Origin: Bacteroidota bacterium
GTDB taxonomy: Bacteria > Bacteroidota > Bacteroidia > Chitinophagales > Chitinophagaceae
Direction of reading: 5' to 3'
Assembly: GCA_005884665.1 (NCBI GenBank)
Contig: VBAT01000022.1
Location: 1-41,892, forward strand
DNA length: 41,892 nucleotides
The notes under the pieces were generated by a model, which saw nothing but the letters and a program-made list of their open reading frames with translations, was not told the origin of the DNA and searched no databases. Made by a program: the position numbers and the translations under genes. Numbering within the stretch: position 1 is the stretch's first letter; each line of letters starts with the position of its first letter. Shown in pieces: positions 25,521 through 35,100 of the stretch.

Positions 25521-27761
25521 ATGAAAAATTTGATCGTTGTTTCAATGTTTCTTTTCTCTTTCAATTGCATGCAAGCCCAGAAGCTGATGGGCTTTGCCGA
25601 GGCCAATGCAGTAAAAGAAACCGAATGGGAAAAAAAATTCGATGCGCAGCTGGATGCAAGGAACCTTGACACCTGGATGAAATTTCTCAGCTCGCACCCA
25701 CATCATGTAGGCAGTCCCCAGGACAAAGCGAATGCTGAATACATGGCGAGCCTGTTCCGCTCCTGGGGTTACCAAACGGAGATCGCGTCTTACTGGGTAT
25801 TGTTTCCGACACCAAAATCAAGGTTGCTGGAACTGACAGGTAGCAAGCCTTACAAAGCAAAGTTGCAGGAATCTGTATTGAAAGAAGATAAAACAACTGG
25901 TCAACTTGCCGAGCAATTGCCTACTTACAATGCTTATTCAGCAGATGGGGATGTAACGGCTGAACTGGTATTTGTTAACCGTGGGATACCTGCGGATTAT
26001 GAAGAGCTCGAAAGAATGGGCATTGATGTAAAAGGAAAGATCGTGATCGCGAAATATGGTGGATCGTGGAGAGGCATTAAACCCAAGGTGGCCTATGAAC
26101 ATGGCGCAATAGGTTGTATTATTTATTCCGACCCGGAAGATGATGGTTATACGCAGGGAGATGTTTATCCCGAAGGTCCGTTTCGCCGTGCCGATGGCGT
26201 GCAGCGGGGATCGGTAATGGATATGCCGGTGTATCCGGGTGATCCGCTTACACCTGGTGTGGGTGCAACAAAAGATGCAAAGCGCCTGGACAGGAAAGAT
26301 GCGATAACGATCATGAAGATACCAGTGCTACCTATATCTTACGAGGACGCATTGCCACTGCTTCAATCACTGGGAGGACAAACAGTGCCTGCAACATGGA
26401 GAGGCAGCCTGCCGATCACTTATCATGTAGGGCCAAGTAAAGACAAGGTGCATTTAAAACTGGAATTCAACTGGGACCAGAAGCAATTGTATGATGTAAT
26501 CGCCAAAATGCCGGGAAGTGAATTACCGGATGAATGGGTGATCAGAGGCAATCACCATGATGGATGGGTGAATGGAGCCGCAGACCCATTGGCAGGAATG
26601 GTTGCGGTGATGGAAGAAGCAAGAGCGATCGGCGAGCTCGCGAAGCAGGGATTCAAACCCAAACGAACAATTATCTATTGCGGATGGGATGGTGAAGAGC
26701 CTGCCTTGCTCGGTTCAACCGAATGGGCGGAAGATCATCAGCAGGACCTCAAACAAAAAGCGGTTATCTATATCAACTCAGATGGGAATGGAAGAGGTTT
26801 TATCAATGCTTCAGGCTCGCATACACTGGAAACATTTTTTAACGAGATAACCAATGATGTTACCGATCCACAAACAGGTGTTTCGATCAGGGAAAGAAAA
26901 TATGCCAATGCAGTCGTGAATGCTGATAAGGCGGCCAGAGCAAAATTGCTCGGCAATAAATACATCAAGTTAGGTGCTTTGGGCGCGGGCTCCGATTATT
27001 CGCCTTTCCTGCAGCATCTCGGTATCGCTTCCATCAATCTCGGGTTCGGCGGCGAAAACCAGGGAGGGGAATATCATTCGATCTATGATTCATATGATCT
27101 TTTCACACGTTTCAAGGACCCGGGTTTCCAATACGGCATTGCATTATCAAAAACAGCAGGACGAATCACGCTGCGGATGGCAAATGCCGATGTACTGCCT
27201 TTTGATTTCAACACATTTTATAAAACGGTAAACGATTATGCGACAGAGATAAAAGCTTTGCTGGAAAACACAAGAACGGAAACAGAAACAGAGAATAAGA
27301 TCATCAACGACAAGTTATATGATCTTGCCCGTGACCCAAAGAAACAATTTAAATCTCCGGCTGTAAAAGAAACAGTTCCTTTCTTAAATTTCAGCAACCT
27401 GGAAAACGCGTTGACCCGGCTTAAAGATAGCGCCGAGGCATTCCAGAAATTGTATGGCAGGGCATCGCAACTATCCGCTGTGAAACAGAAAGAACTGAAT
27501 AATATCCTCTACATGGCCGAACGAAGCCTGGTATATGTAAATGGATTGCCACGTCGCCCCTGGTATAAGCATGAGATATATGCCCCCGGTTATTATACCG
27601 GATATGGAGTAAAAACCCTGCCGGGAATAAGAGAAGCAATCGAACAAAGGAACTGGAAAGAAGCACAGGAAAGTATTGACATCGTCGCAAATGCCCTGCA
27701 ATCGTACACTGACCAGGTAAAAAATGGGATGAGCTTGCTGAAAGAGCCGAAAGCTTATTAG
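25521..27761 (+). CDS. Secreted M28 metallopeptidase, glutamate carboxypeptidase II-like
   Basis: 746 residues from the ATG at 25521; an in-frame ATG at 25440 would place 27 residues of repeat sequence ahead of the signal peptide (MKNLIVVSMFLFSFNCMQAQ). A protease-associated insert (AELVFVNRGIPADYEELERM) precedes the zinc peptidase domain: GNHHDGWVNGAADPLAG (His, Asp), WDGEEPALLGS (catalytic Glu and zinc Glu), INSDGNG (Asp) and GGEYHSIYDSYD (His). A helical dimerisation domain closes the protein. The plan is that of folate hydrolase/NAALADase relatives, acting on peptides with C-terminal acidic residues. It precedes a small membrane protein by 16 bases, so the two are probably cotranscribed. 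Confidence 0.92.
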   Translation: MKNLIVVSMFLFSFNCMQAQKLMGFAEANAVKETEWEKKFDAQLDARNLDTWMKFLSSHPHHVGSPQDKANAEYMASLFRSWGYQTEIASYWVLFPTPKSRLLELTGSKPYKAKLQESVLKEDKTTGQLAEQLPTYNAYSADGDVTAELVFVNRGIPADYEELERMGIDVKGKIVIAKYGGSWRGIKPKVAYEHGAIGCIIYSDPEDDGYTQGDVYPEGPFRRADGVQRGSVMDMPVYPGDPLTPGVGATKDAKRLDRKDAITIMKIPVLPISYEDALPLLQSLGGQTVPATWRGSLPITYHVGPSKDKVHLKLEFNWDQKQLYDVIAKMPGSELPDEWVIRGNHHDGWVNGAADPLAGMVAVMEEARAIGELAKQGFKPKRTIIYCGWDGEEPALLGSTEWAEDHQQDLKQKAVIYINSDGNGRGFINASGSHTLETFFNEITNDVTDPQTGVSIRERKYANAVVNADKAARAKLLGNKYIKLGALGAGSDYSPFLQHLGIASINLGFGGENQGGEYHSIYDSYDLFTRFKDPGFQYGIALSKTAGRITLRMANADVLPFDFNTFYKTVNDYATEIKALLENTRTETETENKIINDKLYDLARDPKKQFKSPAVKETVPFLNFSNLENALTRLKDSAEAFQKLYGRASQLSAVKQKELNNILYMAERSLVYVNGLPRRPWYKHEIYAPGYYTGYGVKTLPGIREAIEQRNWKEAQESIDIVANALQSYTDQVKNGMSLLKEPKAY

Positions 27762-27777
27762 CATTAACGGAATAATT

Positions 27778-28278
27778 ATGACCAGGATAAAAAGATCGCT
27801 GCTGGGTTTTTGGGTATTGATAGCTATCGTTGTTTTCCATTTGCTCTTTCTGTATATAACTTGCCGGAATCTAAGAAACATCCAGGGATTTAGCTTTGAC
27901 AGGTTACCCTTGCGCTTTTTAATTGTAGAATTCATCGTTGTAGCTATTCTCGTGGCAGAAATTATCACTTACTGGTCATACCGGTATAAGATCAGGAATA
28001 AATGGTGGGTCCGCCTGCACGTGTGGCCATTGGTTTCATTTATGGTATTGTTCCCGTTGCTGGTTTTGTTTTTTAATTTCTCTATGGCCCGGCATTATAG
28101 TCCCGGAGGATATGGGTCTTTCAGCGAGTTTCTTCTGAAATTGCGGGTGTACCTCTTCTGGACAGTGATACCTGTTTCTCATATCTTTTTTATTGTTACT
28201 ATTGTGCAAAGTTTTAGGCCAGTAAAACAACCAGTCAGCGATGAAGCTCCCGGACTCCTTGATGAATTCATTAACTAG
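27778..28278 (+). CDS. Four-helix integral membrane protein, function unknown
   Basis: 166 residues with four predicted membrane segments: FWVLIAIVVFHLLFLYI, FLIVEFIVVAILVAEIITYW, VWPLVSFMVLFPLLVLFF and LFWTVIPVSHIFFIVTIVQS. Basic stretches follow helix 1 and 2 (RNLRNIQ, RYKIRNKWW). I recognise no family. It starts 16 bases after the M28 peptidase and its end overlaps the next gene by 38 bases, so it sits in the middle of a probable three-gene transcript. Confidence 0.75.
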   Translation: MTRIKRSLLGFWVLIAIVVFHLLFLYITCRNLRNIQGFSFDRLPLRFLIVEFIVVAILVAEIITYWSYRYKIRNKWWVRLHVWPLVSFMVLFPLLVLFFNFSMARHYSPGGYGSFSEFLLKLRVYLFWTVIPVSHIFFIVTIVQSFRPVKQPVSDEAPGLLDEFIN

Positions 28279-29632
28279 CGTCGTCGGTTTTGACAGGGAA
28301 GCATTTGAAAAGGTGCATGCTTCGGACGAACAGGTCACTTCAATACGGATCAATCCCTCTAAATTATCTGAAGCGCCCCTGCCCCCCGAGGGGGGGATTT
28401 GGGACTTCGCCGTCTCGTGGTCGCAGTATGGATATTACCTAAATAAACGTCCCTCATTTACTTTCGATCCGCTTTTTCACGCCGGGTGCTATTATGTACA
28501 GGAGGCCAGTAGTATGTTCCTCGAACAGGCGCTCCGACAGACTATGGATATTTCCGGTTCGTTGAAAGTACTGGACCTTAGCGCTGCACCGGGAGGAAAA
28601 TCAACCCATATTCAATCGTTAATATCAAAGGAAAGCCTGTTGGTGAGTAACGAGGTAATACGATCAAGGGCAAATACCCTAAAGGAGAATATTATTAAAT
28701 GGGGAAGTGATAACGTGATAGTGACGAACAATGATCCAAAAGATTTTTCAAAGGTGGAAGATTATTTTGATGTGATCGTTGCCGATGTTCCCTGCAGTGG
28801 CAGCGGTTTATTTCGCCGCGAACCGGAAGCAATCGAAGAGTGGAGTGAGAATAATGTATCGCTATGCAGCCAGCGTCAACAAAGAATATTGGCGGATGCT
28901 CTACCTGCCTTGAAAAAAGACGGTATACTTATCTATTCTACCTGCTCTTATTCAAAGGAGGAAGATGAGAAGATCGCAGAATGGCTTACCGGTACGTTGG
29001 CGGTAAACGATCGTGGGCCCACATTTGAAAGTTGCCGTCTGTCGATTGACAAATTTCCGGGGATCATAGAAACAATATCCGGCAATGGTACTTATGGCTA
29101 CCGTTTCTGGCCGGATAAAATAAAAGGGGAGGGTTTTTTCATAGCCTGTTTCAGGAAAAGAGGAGGAGGGGAGACAGAAACCAGGCACAAGGCAAGAATG
29201 ATGAACCCCGGGAAAAAAGAACTTGCGACGATCGGCAAATGGATCAGGATGGGCGATCACGAGTTGATAAGGCGTGAAAATACAATATATGCATGGTCCA
29301 GCTGGTTGTCTGACGACATGAGCTATATTTTATCGAAGTTGAAAGTTATCTACTCAGGCGTCCGGGTAGGCGAGCTGATGAAAGATAAACTGGTGCCGGA
29401 TCATGCCCTGGCCATGAGTAAACTGGTGAACGATTCGGTTGAACGGGTAGAACTCAATTATGACCAGGCTATTCAATATTTACAAAGAAAGGACCTGAAG
29501 CTCGAAGGAGTTGTAGCAGGCTGGAAACTGGCTTGCTATCAAAATCATCCGCTGGGATGGATGAATGTACTGGCTAACCGGATCAATAATTATTATCCGA
29601 AGGAGTTGAGGATATTGAAAGAAAGACAATAA
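28241..29632 (+). CDS. RsmF/Sun-type rRNA (cytosine-C5) methyltransferase
   Basis: 463 residues; the start at 28241 is kept because LPDSLMNSLTSVVGFDREAF matches the usual N-terminus of the family. Motif I is DLSAAPGGKSTHIQSL (about 111), motif IV ADVPCSGSGLFRREPEAIEE (about 180), and motif VI STCSYSKEEDEKIAEWL with the second catalytic Cys (about 234). The C-terminal domain ends with HPLGWMNVLANRINNYYPKE, as in RsmF-like enzymes. It methylates a cytosine in 16S rRNA or tRNA. An unusual linker, LSEAPLPPEGGIWDF, is encoded by a CCCCCC-GA-GGGGGG palindrome. Confidence 0.9.
   Translation: MKLPDSLMNSLTSVVGFDREAFEKVHASDEQVTSIRINPSKLSEAPLPPEGGIWDFAVSWSQYGYYLNKRPSFTFDPLFHAGCYYVQEASSMFLEQALRQTMDISGSLKVLDLSAAPGGKSTHIQSLISKESLLVSNEVIRSRANTLKENIIKWGSDNVIVTNNDPKDFSKVEDYFDVIVADVPCSGSGLFRREPEAIEEWSENNVSLCSQRQQRILADALPALKKDGILIYSTCSYSKEEDEKIAEWLTGTLAVNDRGPTFESCRLSIDKFPGIIETISGNGTYGYRFWPDKIKGEGFFIACFRKRGGGETETRHKARMMNPGKKELATIGKWIRMGDHELIRRENTIYAWSSWLSDDMSYILSKLKVIYSGVRVGELMKDKLVPDHALAMSKLVNDSVERVELNYDQAIQYLQRKDLKLEGVVAGWKLACYQNHPLGWMNVLANRINNYYPKELRILKERQ
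28382..28396. repeat. G/C palindrome inside the methyltransferase coding sequence
   Basis: CCCCCCGAGGGGGGG, within GCCCCTG...ATTTGG context typical of intergenic repeats, read in frame as PPEGGI between the conserved INPSK and GYYLNKRPSF segments. Confidence 0.7.
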
Positions 29633-29636
29633 AAAA

Positions 29637-29673
29637 TATAGTTATGCTTAGTTTTAAACCAAGCATAACTATA
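29637..29673. terminator. Bidirectional terminator between convergent genes
   Basis: Perfect 13-base stem TATAGTTATGCTT (29637-29649) and AAGCATAACTATA (29661-29673) with an 11-base loop. An A-run lies on the left (29631-29636) and ACTTTTC on the right. It sits between the ends of the rRNA methyltransferase (+) and the debranching enzyme (-), so it can serve both. Confidence 0.85.
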
Positions 29674-29679
29674 ACTTTT

Positions 29680-31707
29680 CTAAAGTGAGGCCGAAACAGC
29701 CTCGATCTTCACTGCAGCCTTTACCATCTTAATATCATACAACTGGTAGTCCTTGATCACTCTTAACAGTTCAGCGACCGCACAGGCATGTGCAATGCAT
29801 CCGCGGGGATGATAGGGCGGTTCTGCTTCAAAAACTTCAGCTATACTTCCTATGCAGGTTTCATTCAGATGATATTTGAAGTTATTGATCACTTCGAGTG
29901 CCCTCTCGCGGCCATTTGTTCTCATGATCGCATCGACATAGGGACCGAGCAACCAGCTCCAGGCCATTCCATCATGATAAGAAAGATCACGGATCTCACC
30001 TTCAGGGTGGATTGGTAGATACTCCGGATCGGCGTTAGGCAGGGTCTTTAATCCTACCGGTGTGTATAAATGATCGGTCACCTGTTGCAATACAACTTTA
30101 GCTTTATCACCTTCTATTAACGGGAAAGGAAGGCTGATAGCGAAAAGTTGATTGGGCCTGAATTCGGCGATCTTTTCGCCTTTCCTGTCGATGTTATCAT
30201 ACAAATAATTTCCTTCGACATACCAGAACTGTTGACCGAAACTTTTCCTGACCCGGTCAGCGCTCATATTCAACATGCCGGCATCATCTTCCTGTCCATT
30301 CAATTGAAGTAGTTCGGCAAAGATGCGCAATGCATTATACCAAAGCGCCTGGAGTTCTACAGGCTTACCGATACGAGAGGCGATCGCCTGGCCCATCTTC
30401 GCATCCATCCAGGTCAACTGTTGTCCTGGTTCGCCAGCCATAAGCAATCCATCATCGGTGACGCGGATACCATGCCGGGTGCCGTTATAATGCCAGTCAA
30501 TGATGTTTTTCAGTACAGGTAACACTTCCGTCAATATAAAAGTTTTGTCGCCTGTTACTTCAAGATATTTATTCACGGCAATGAAATACCAGAGAGTGGT
30601 ATCTGCACCATCAAATTCCTGTTCCTGGTCTGCGTCGTTAAAATGATTGGGTAGCATTCCCATGCTGACCGATTTTGCAAAAACAGCCAGTATCCTCTTG
30701 GCATCTTCAAAACGCCCGGTGCTTAGACAAAGGCCCGGTAAACTAATGAGTGTGTCCCTGCCCCAATCGGTAAGCCAATGGTAACCGGCAATGATCGTTT
30801 TAAAAGACCCGCCTTTCTTTACAATAAACTGGTCTGCAGCGAGCGTCAGCAGCTCAAATGTCTCATCATCCGGCTGATGACTGATGAGCAGCTGTCTGCG
30901 CATATTTTCTTTCGTTAACAGTTCGTGTGCATTTTTGCCTTCAGGGTTTTCAGTTGAAACAATAATTCCCAGCGAATCGCCTTGTTGCAACTCAACGGAA
31001 AAGACGCCGTGATTAAAAAGATCTTCGGTATGATCCAGGCCGCGGTATTGTTCGACGATATATTGAAAATTATGATACCATTGAGGTGAATGCCTGTATG
31101 CCGAACCCGGTATGCTAATAAACACATCTGTTCTTCCATCAGGCTGGTTGTGAAAAACTCCATTTTCAAAATCAACATGCCAGTGCATCTCCGGTCCTTC
31201 GTGAGCGAGTGAATGATGATCCCTGCCAGCCATTAGTGGCAGAAGTTCAAGGGTGAATGGTTGTGGGGCTTCCAGTACATCATAAATGATCAGCACTGTA
31301 TTTTCGCCATGAACCATCGCAATGGTCTTTTTTAATTTTATACCGTTTACTTCGTAATCCCATTGCGGAAATAATTCCTTGCTGAAGCCGTCGAGATAAT
31401 CATTGCCATTGGGCTGAATTGCATGATTCGCATAGAGGTTTACGCCAAGTTCATAACGGGATTCATTGCTATCACTGTTGTCGGGATCACCAGGCTGGAC
31501 GGTAACTATCGTTTCGTCCATTTTAGAGAGAAGTACCATTCTTTTTGAGAGAGAGAGATCAGCGGCAACCAATAAACCATGATAACGTCTCGTATTCGCG
31601 CCGATGACGGATGAACCGGCCCATCCGCCGAGGCCATTTGTTTCCAACCATTCATGTTGAATAGCTTCTGCAAAATTTTGCAGAACGGTTCGGTTTTTAG
31701 TTAGCAT
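29680..31707 (-). CDS. Glycogen debranching enzyme (amylo-alpha-1,6-glucosidase, GDE/GH133-like)
   Basis: 675 residues from the ATG at 31707 (MLTKNRTVLQNF); the open frame upstream to 31779 is hairpin and repeat sequence. N-terminal GDE domain: EWLETNGLGGWAGSSVIGAN, TRRYHGLLVAA. C-terminal (alpha/alpha)6 toroid: GYHWLTDWGRDTLISLPGLC, SMGMLPNHFNDADQEQEFDG, ADTTLWYFIAVNKYLE, DGLLMAGEPGQQLTWMDAKM and IRDLSYHDGMAWSWLLGPYV. This is the archaeal-type debranching plan that removes alpha-1,6 branches in glycogen. No signal peptide, so cytoplasmic. No glycogen synthesis or phosphorylase genes are nearby. Confidence 0.92.
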   Translation of the reverse strand: MLTKNRTVLQNFAEAIQHEWLETNGLGGWAGSSVIGANTRRYHGLLVAADLSLSKRMVLLSKMDETIVTVQPGDPDNSDSNESRYELGVNLYANHAIQPNGNDYLDGFSKELFPQWDYEVNGIKLKKTIAMVHGENTVLIIYDVLEAPQPFTLELLPLMAGRDHHSLAHEGPEMHWHVDFENGVFHNQPDGRTDVFISIPGSAYRHSPQWYHNFQYIVEQYRGLDHTEDLFNHGVFSVELQQGDSLGIIVSTENPEGKNAHELLTKENMRRQLLISHQPDDETFELLTLAADQFIVKKGGSFKTIIAGYHWLTDWGRDTLISLPGLCLSTGRFEDAKRILAVFAKSVSMGMLPNHFNDADQEQEFDGADTTLWYFIAVNKYLEVTGDKTFILTEVLPVLKNIIDWHYNGTRHGIRVTDDGLLMAGEPGQQLTWMDAKMGQAIASRIGKPVELQALWYNALRIFAELLQLNGQEDDAGMLNMSADRVRKSFGQQFWYVEGNYLYDNIDRKGEKIAEFRPNQLFAISLPFPLIEGDKAKVVLQQVTDHLYTPVGLKTLPNADPEYLPIHPEGEIRDLSYHDGMAWSWLLGPYVDAIMRTNGRERALEVINNFKYHLNETCIGSIAEVFEAEPPYHPRGCIAHACAVAELLRVIKDYQLYDIKMVKAAVKIEAVSASL

Positions 31708-31727
31708 AAAAGAATTTTTTAATTGTG

Positions 31728-31754
31728 AAGGCTTATGAGGATGGCATAAGCCTT
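31728..31754. promoter_or_regulatory. Perfect hairpin in the leader of the debranching enzyme
   Basis: AAGGCTTATG (31728-31737) and CATAAGCCTT (31745-31754), ten pairs with a seven-base loop, 21 bases before the ATG on the minus strand. It could be a leader attenuator, an operator or a chance remnant terminator; there is no strong T-tract after it. Confidence 0.5.
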
Positions 31755-32111
31755 CCCCACATAATATTGGCCATAACAAAGTTCAACAGTTGGTTGCTAA
31801 CAGGCGTTAGAATTAAGCACATTTTGTGCACCTTATGGCCACGGAGCTGTCTGCCGGCAGGCAGCGAGCCACAGAGCAAAAACAAGGGGCCTTGTCGGCT
31901 TGCTTCAATGGCTACACCACGGCAAGAGCATAGAGTCACAGAGTTTTCTTTGTCGGGGTCTTCCGTGTTTCTCAGTAGTCGTGTTTCCAAATTAAAAATG
32001 AGATACTTCTCCGAGTTTCGGGTTTACTTTTTTCGGATTTATTTGTCCCGCCAAGTGGCGGGATTGTCATTTGGTTCTTGGTTCTTTGACCTGTTAAGAA
32101 ACGTCTCGCTT
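31755..32111. other. Gene-free interval with mixed repeats
   Basis: It holds CTGCCGGCAGGCAG (about 31851), CCACAGAG and CACGG words of the CTCTGTG family (31850-31960), palindrome TCCCGCCAAGTGGCGGGA (32046-32063) and GGTTCTTGGTTCTT (about 32073-32086). No gene seen. Confidence 0.6.
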
Positions 32112-35100
32112 TTATTTTCCTGTAATATTCAGCTTCATTCCATTACTGAGAGTAAGTGTTGAACCCGTTGAAAGGATAATACTGTGAACGGAAACATCAG
32201 TAGTGATAACAGGATTATGACTTGCACCAGCAGGTAGGATCACATCGGTCCTGGAATCCGGTACATAATTGCAACTCCAGTTGGAAATGTCTGTCCACTC
32301 ATCGCTGATACCGCCTTCCCATTTGACTGCAAATTTCAGTTCATATACGGGGCCAGTAAGTGGAACGCCGTTTTTGATAGCGACACAGCGATATTTATAA
32401 CCATAACACGAAGTGGGAGGAACATTGAGCCATAATGTATCTGTAGCGGCACCTGAGTAGGTGGCACCATTTGCGAGATTCAAAAAGCCCGTACCTGTTG
32501 AATCTACCTGCCATTGATAAGTATAGCCAACGCCTGGCTTAGGCAGGCCGAAATAAACTGTTTCGCCGGGGCAAATTGAGCGGGGTCCGCCAGAGCTGAT
32601 CGTCAACTGCGTGCCTTTGTTGTGAAATACCCGTAATGTCTTTGTGGCCAGGTCGATCGTCCATCCCGGTGCATTAAGATTGGTTCGACGGGGTAAAATG
32701 ATACCGTCAGCCATTACAGTGACCGGGTCGAAATTAATGTGCAACACTTCCGCCGAACTTGAATCATAAGTCGTGTAACTAACATTGTTTATACCATAGC
32801 TGATATTTTTTATCACTGAGCTGCTGCGCAATAAATGGGTTTGATTAAAGGGAACCCATTCCGGCGCCGCTGCCAGTCCCGTCATGAAATGGCGTATATA
32901 ATCTCCATATCCGTCACTAAACCATTGATTGTTTACATCGGGGCCATCTATTACAACACCATTGCTGCGGCACATATAAGTTGCCCAGTTGAAGGCCCGG
33001 TAGGCTTTTTCTTTGGCGGCAAGATCACCGGTTTTTTCAAACAGCAGCGCATTCACCGAAGCATAACGGGAGGTATGACTGCCCATTGCATAAAAGAATT
33101 CTTCCTGTTCCCTGATCGTCGTTGCACCCATACTTGATTGCCCGAAATTAGTTTCTACCCAGGTGATCAATCCACGTGCATGAGTTTCCCAGTTTGCATC
33201 AAATTCAGGGTGTTCCAGCAGGTACCGTGCTACCATCATAGCGTTATACTGGTTGCGATTGTTGTTATAACTGGATTGTATAGGAACATCTTCGAAGTAT
33301 TGAGCCCATACATTGTTTTGCATGGGGAAGTTCATCATCCATGTCCATGCAGTATTGCGGGCATTTTTGTAAGTAGTTGTATCTCCCAACCCGGCAGCAA
33401 TCAAATTATCGAGCAAAGAAATTGGCGGGATAATATTGGAACAATATTCCTCCCGGATGGCACCCGTATGCGCATTGACGCGAAATGGCCAGGGAGACTG
33501 GTTAACGGTACCAGTCCTGATCTTGCTGCTCAATACATTTGCTGCCTGTATCGCAGCATCCCTGAAGCGTGTATTACCTCCATACTTATATAATTGAAGC
33601 CAGGCATTTCCCAGTTCACCGATCTTATCTGGTTCGATGAATCCATCACCATCGCCCTGCCCGTTGCCATTGCCAACATCTGCTCCATTGTAAGTTAATG
33701 AAGCGACATCACCGCTGGCATAAGGAACGTTAGGCCAGTTATCGGTAGTCGATGTCATTCCATGATCGAGATGCCAGAGCGCAACATTGGTTGCAAGCTG
33801 CATTACAGCCTGGTTGCCCGAATATCCATAATATTTTATTGCAGATTCAGTAAGCATGCCGTACAAACCGGCTGGATTGTGAGGCCAGACGACCATGGCC
33901 TGCGTATTCGGATCCAGATAACTACGGCTGTAATATGCAGGCTTGCCAGTCGATGGATCATTAGGGACAGAGTTCAATAGATAATTCCAGGCCAGTTCCA
34001 TCACAGTTCCATAGCCATCCGCAGGATTTGGTGTCCACGGAATGATCTTGTTGGCAGGATAGGCAAAAACTGTATGTTGATTCAATGTGCCTAATGTAGA
34101 AGCAAGACTCGCCGAAGTGAAAGTATTATCGCCAGAAAAGCTGGCACCGGTTACATCAGTAGAAACAACCTGGTAATGATATAAACTGGCTGGCGACAAA
34201 CCGGTAAGGGTCGTGGAATGCGAAGTCACCATTGCCGAATCCGTCAAAGTCGACAGCAAATAAGACGTTGTAGCGTCATAGTTGACTTTTGAGCTGGCGG
34301 GTACATTTGTCGTCCATGTAATAATGGCTGAATTGGCCGTGATCGAGTTAACTGAAACGCCACTGATCGATGGCGGGTAATTTATAATAACGTTGATGTT
34401 GACAAAAGCTATTATGGACATATTGCCGGCCGCGTCCCTTGCCCTCGCGGAAAGGATATGATTGCCTGCGGTGGCTGTTGCCGTATTCCAGGATATGGCA
34501 TAGGGCGCGATCACATCTTCCGCTCCCAGGTTACCACCATCCAGGAAAAATTGAACTCCCGCTACAGCAATATTATCGCTGGCAACCGCTTTTACACTGA
34601 TTGCTCCTGTAACGTCACCAGCCGCAGGAGCAGTTATATTTACTGTTGGCAATTCTGTATCGGGAATATTGTTCACATTAATGGTAACAGCATCTGCAGT
34701 AGTGATGTTTCCCGCGGCATCTCTTGCCATAGCTGTCAGGGAGTAAGTTCCATTGGCTACAGAATAAGTATTCCACGAAAAACCGTAAGGTGCTGTCAGA
34801 TCTTCTGCGCCAAAATCAGAACCATTCAAAAAGAATTGTACGCCGACCACGCCCACATTATCGGTTGCATTGGCACCAATATTTATTATACCTGCGACAT
34901 TGCCCGCCAAAGGGGAACTAATATTGATGACCGGGTATTGAGTATCTGGAGGAAGATTCAACACAGTTACAACAACAGGGTCTGATAATTGAATATTACC
35001 GGAGCCATCTCTTGCTCTTGCTCTCAATGTATAATTTCCGTTGGCAATGGTCCGGGTATTCCATGAAATTGAATAAGGAGCTGTGATATCTTCAGTACCC

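Noticed and set aside
25061-25672. 203-residue open frame on the minus strand
   Set aside because: It overlaps the signal peptide region of the M28 peptidase on the other strand and crosses the hairpin element; no recognisable protein.
31725-32162. 145-residue open frame on the plus strand
   Set aside because: Made of intergenic repeats (CCACAGAG, GGTTCTTGG, palindromes) and the antisense of the giant gene end.
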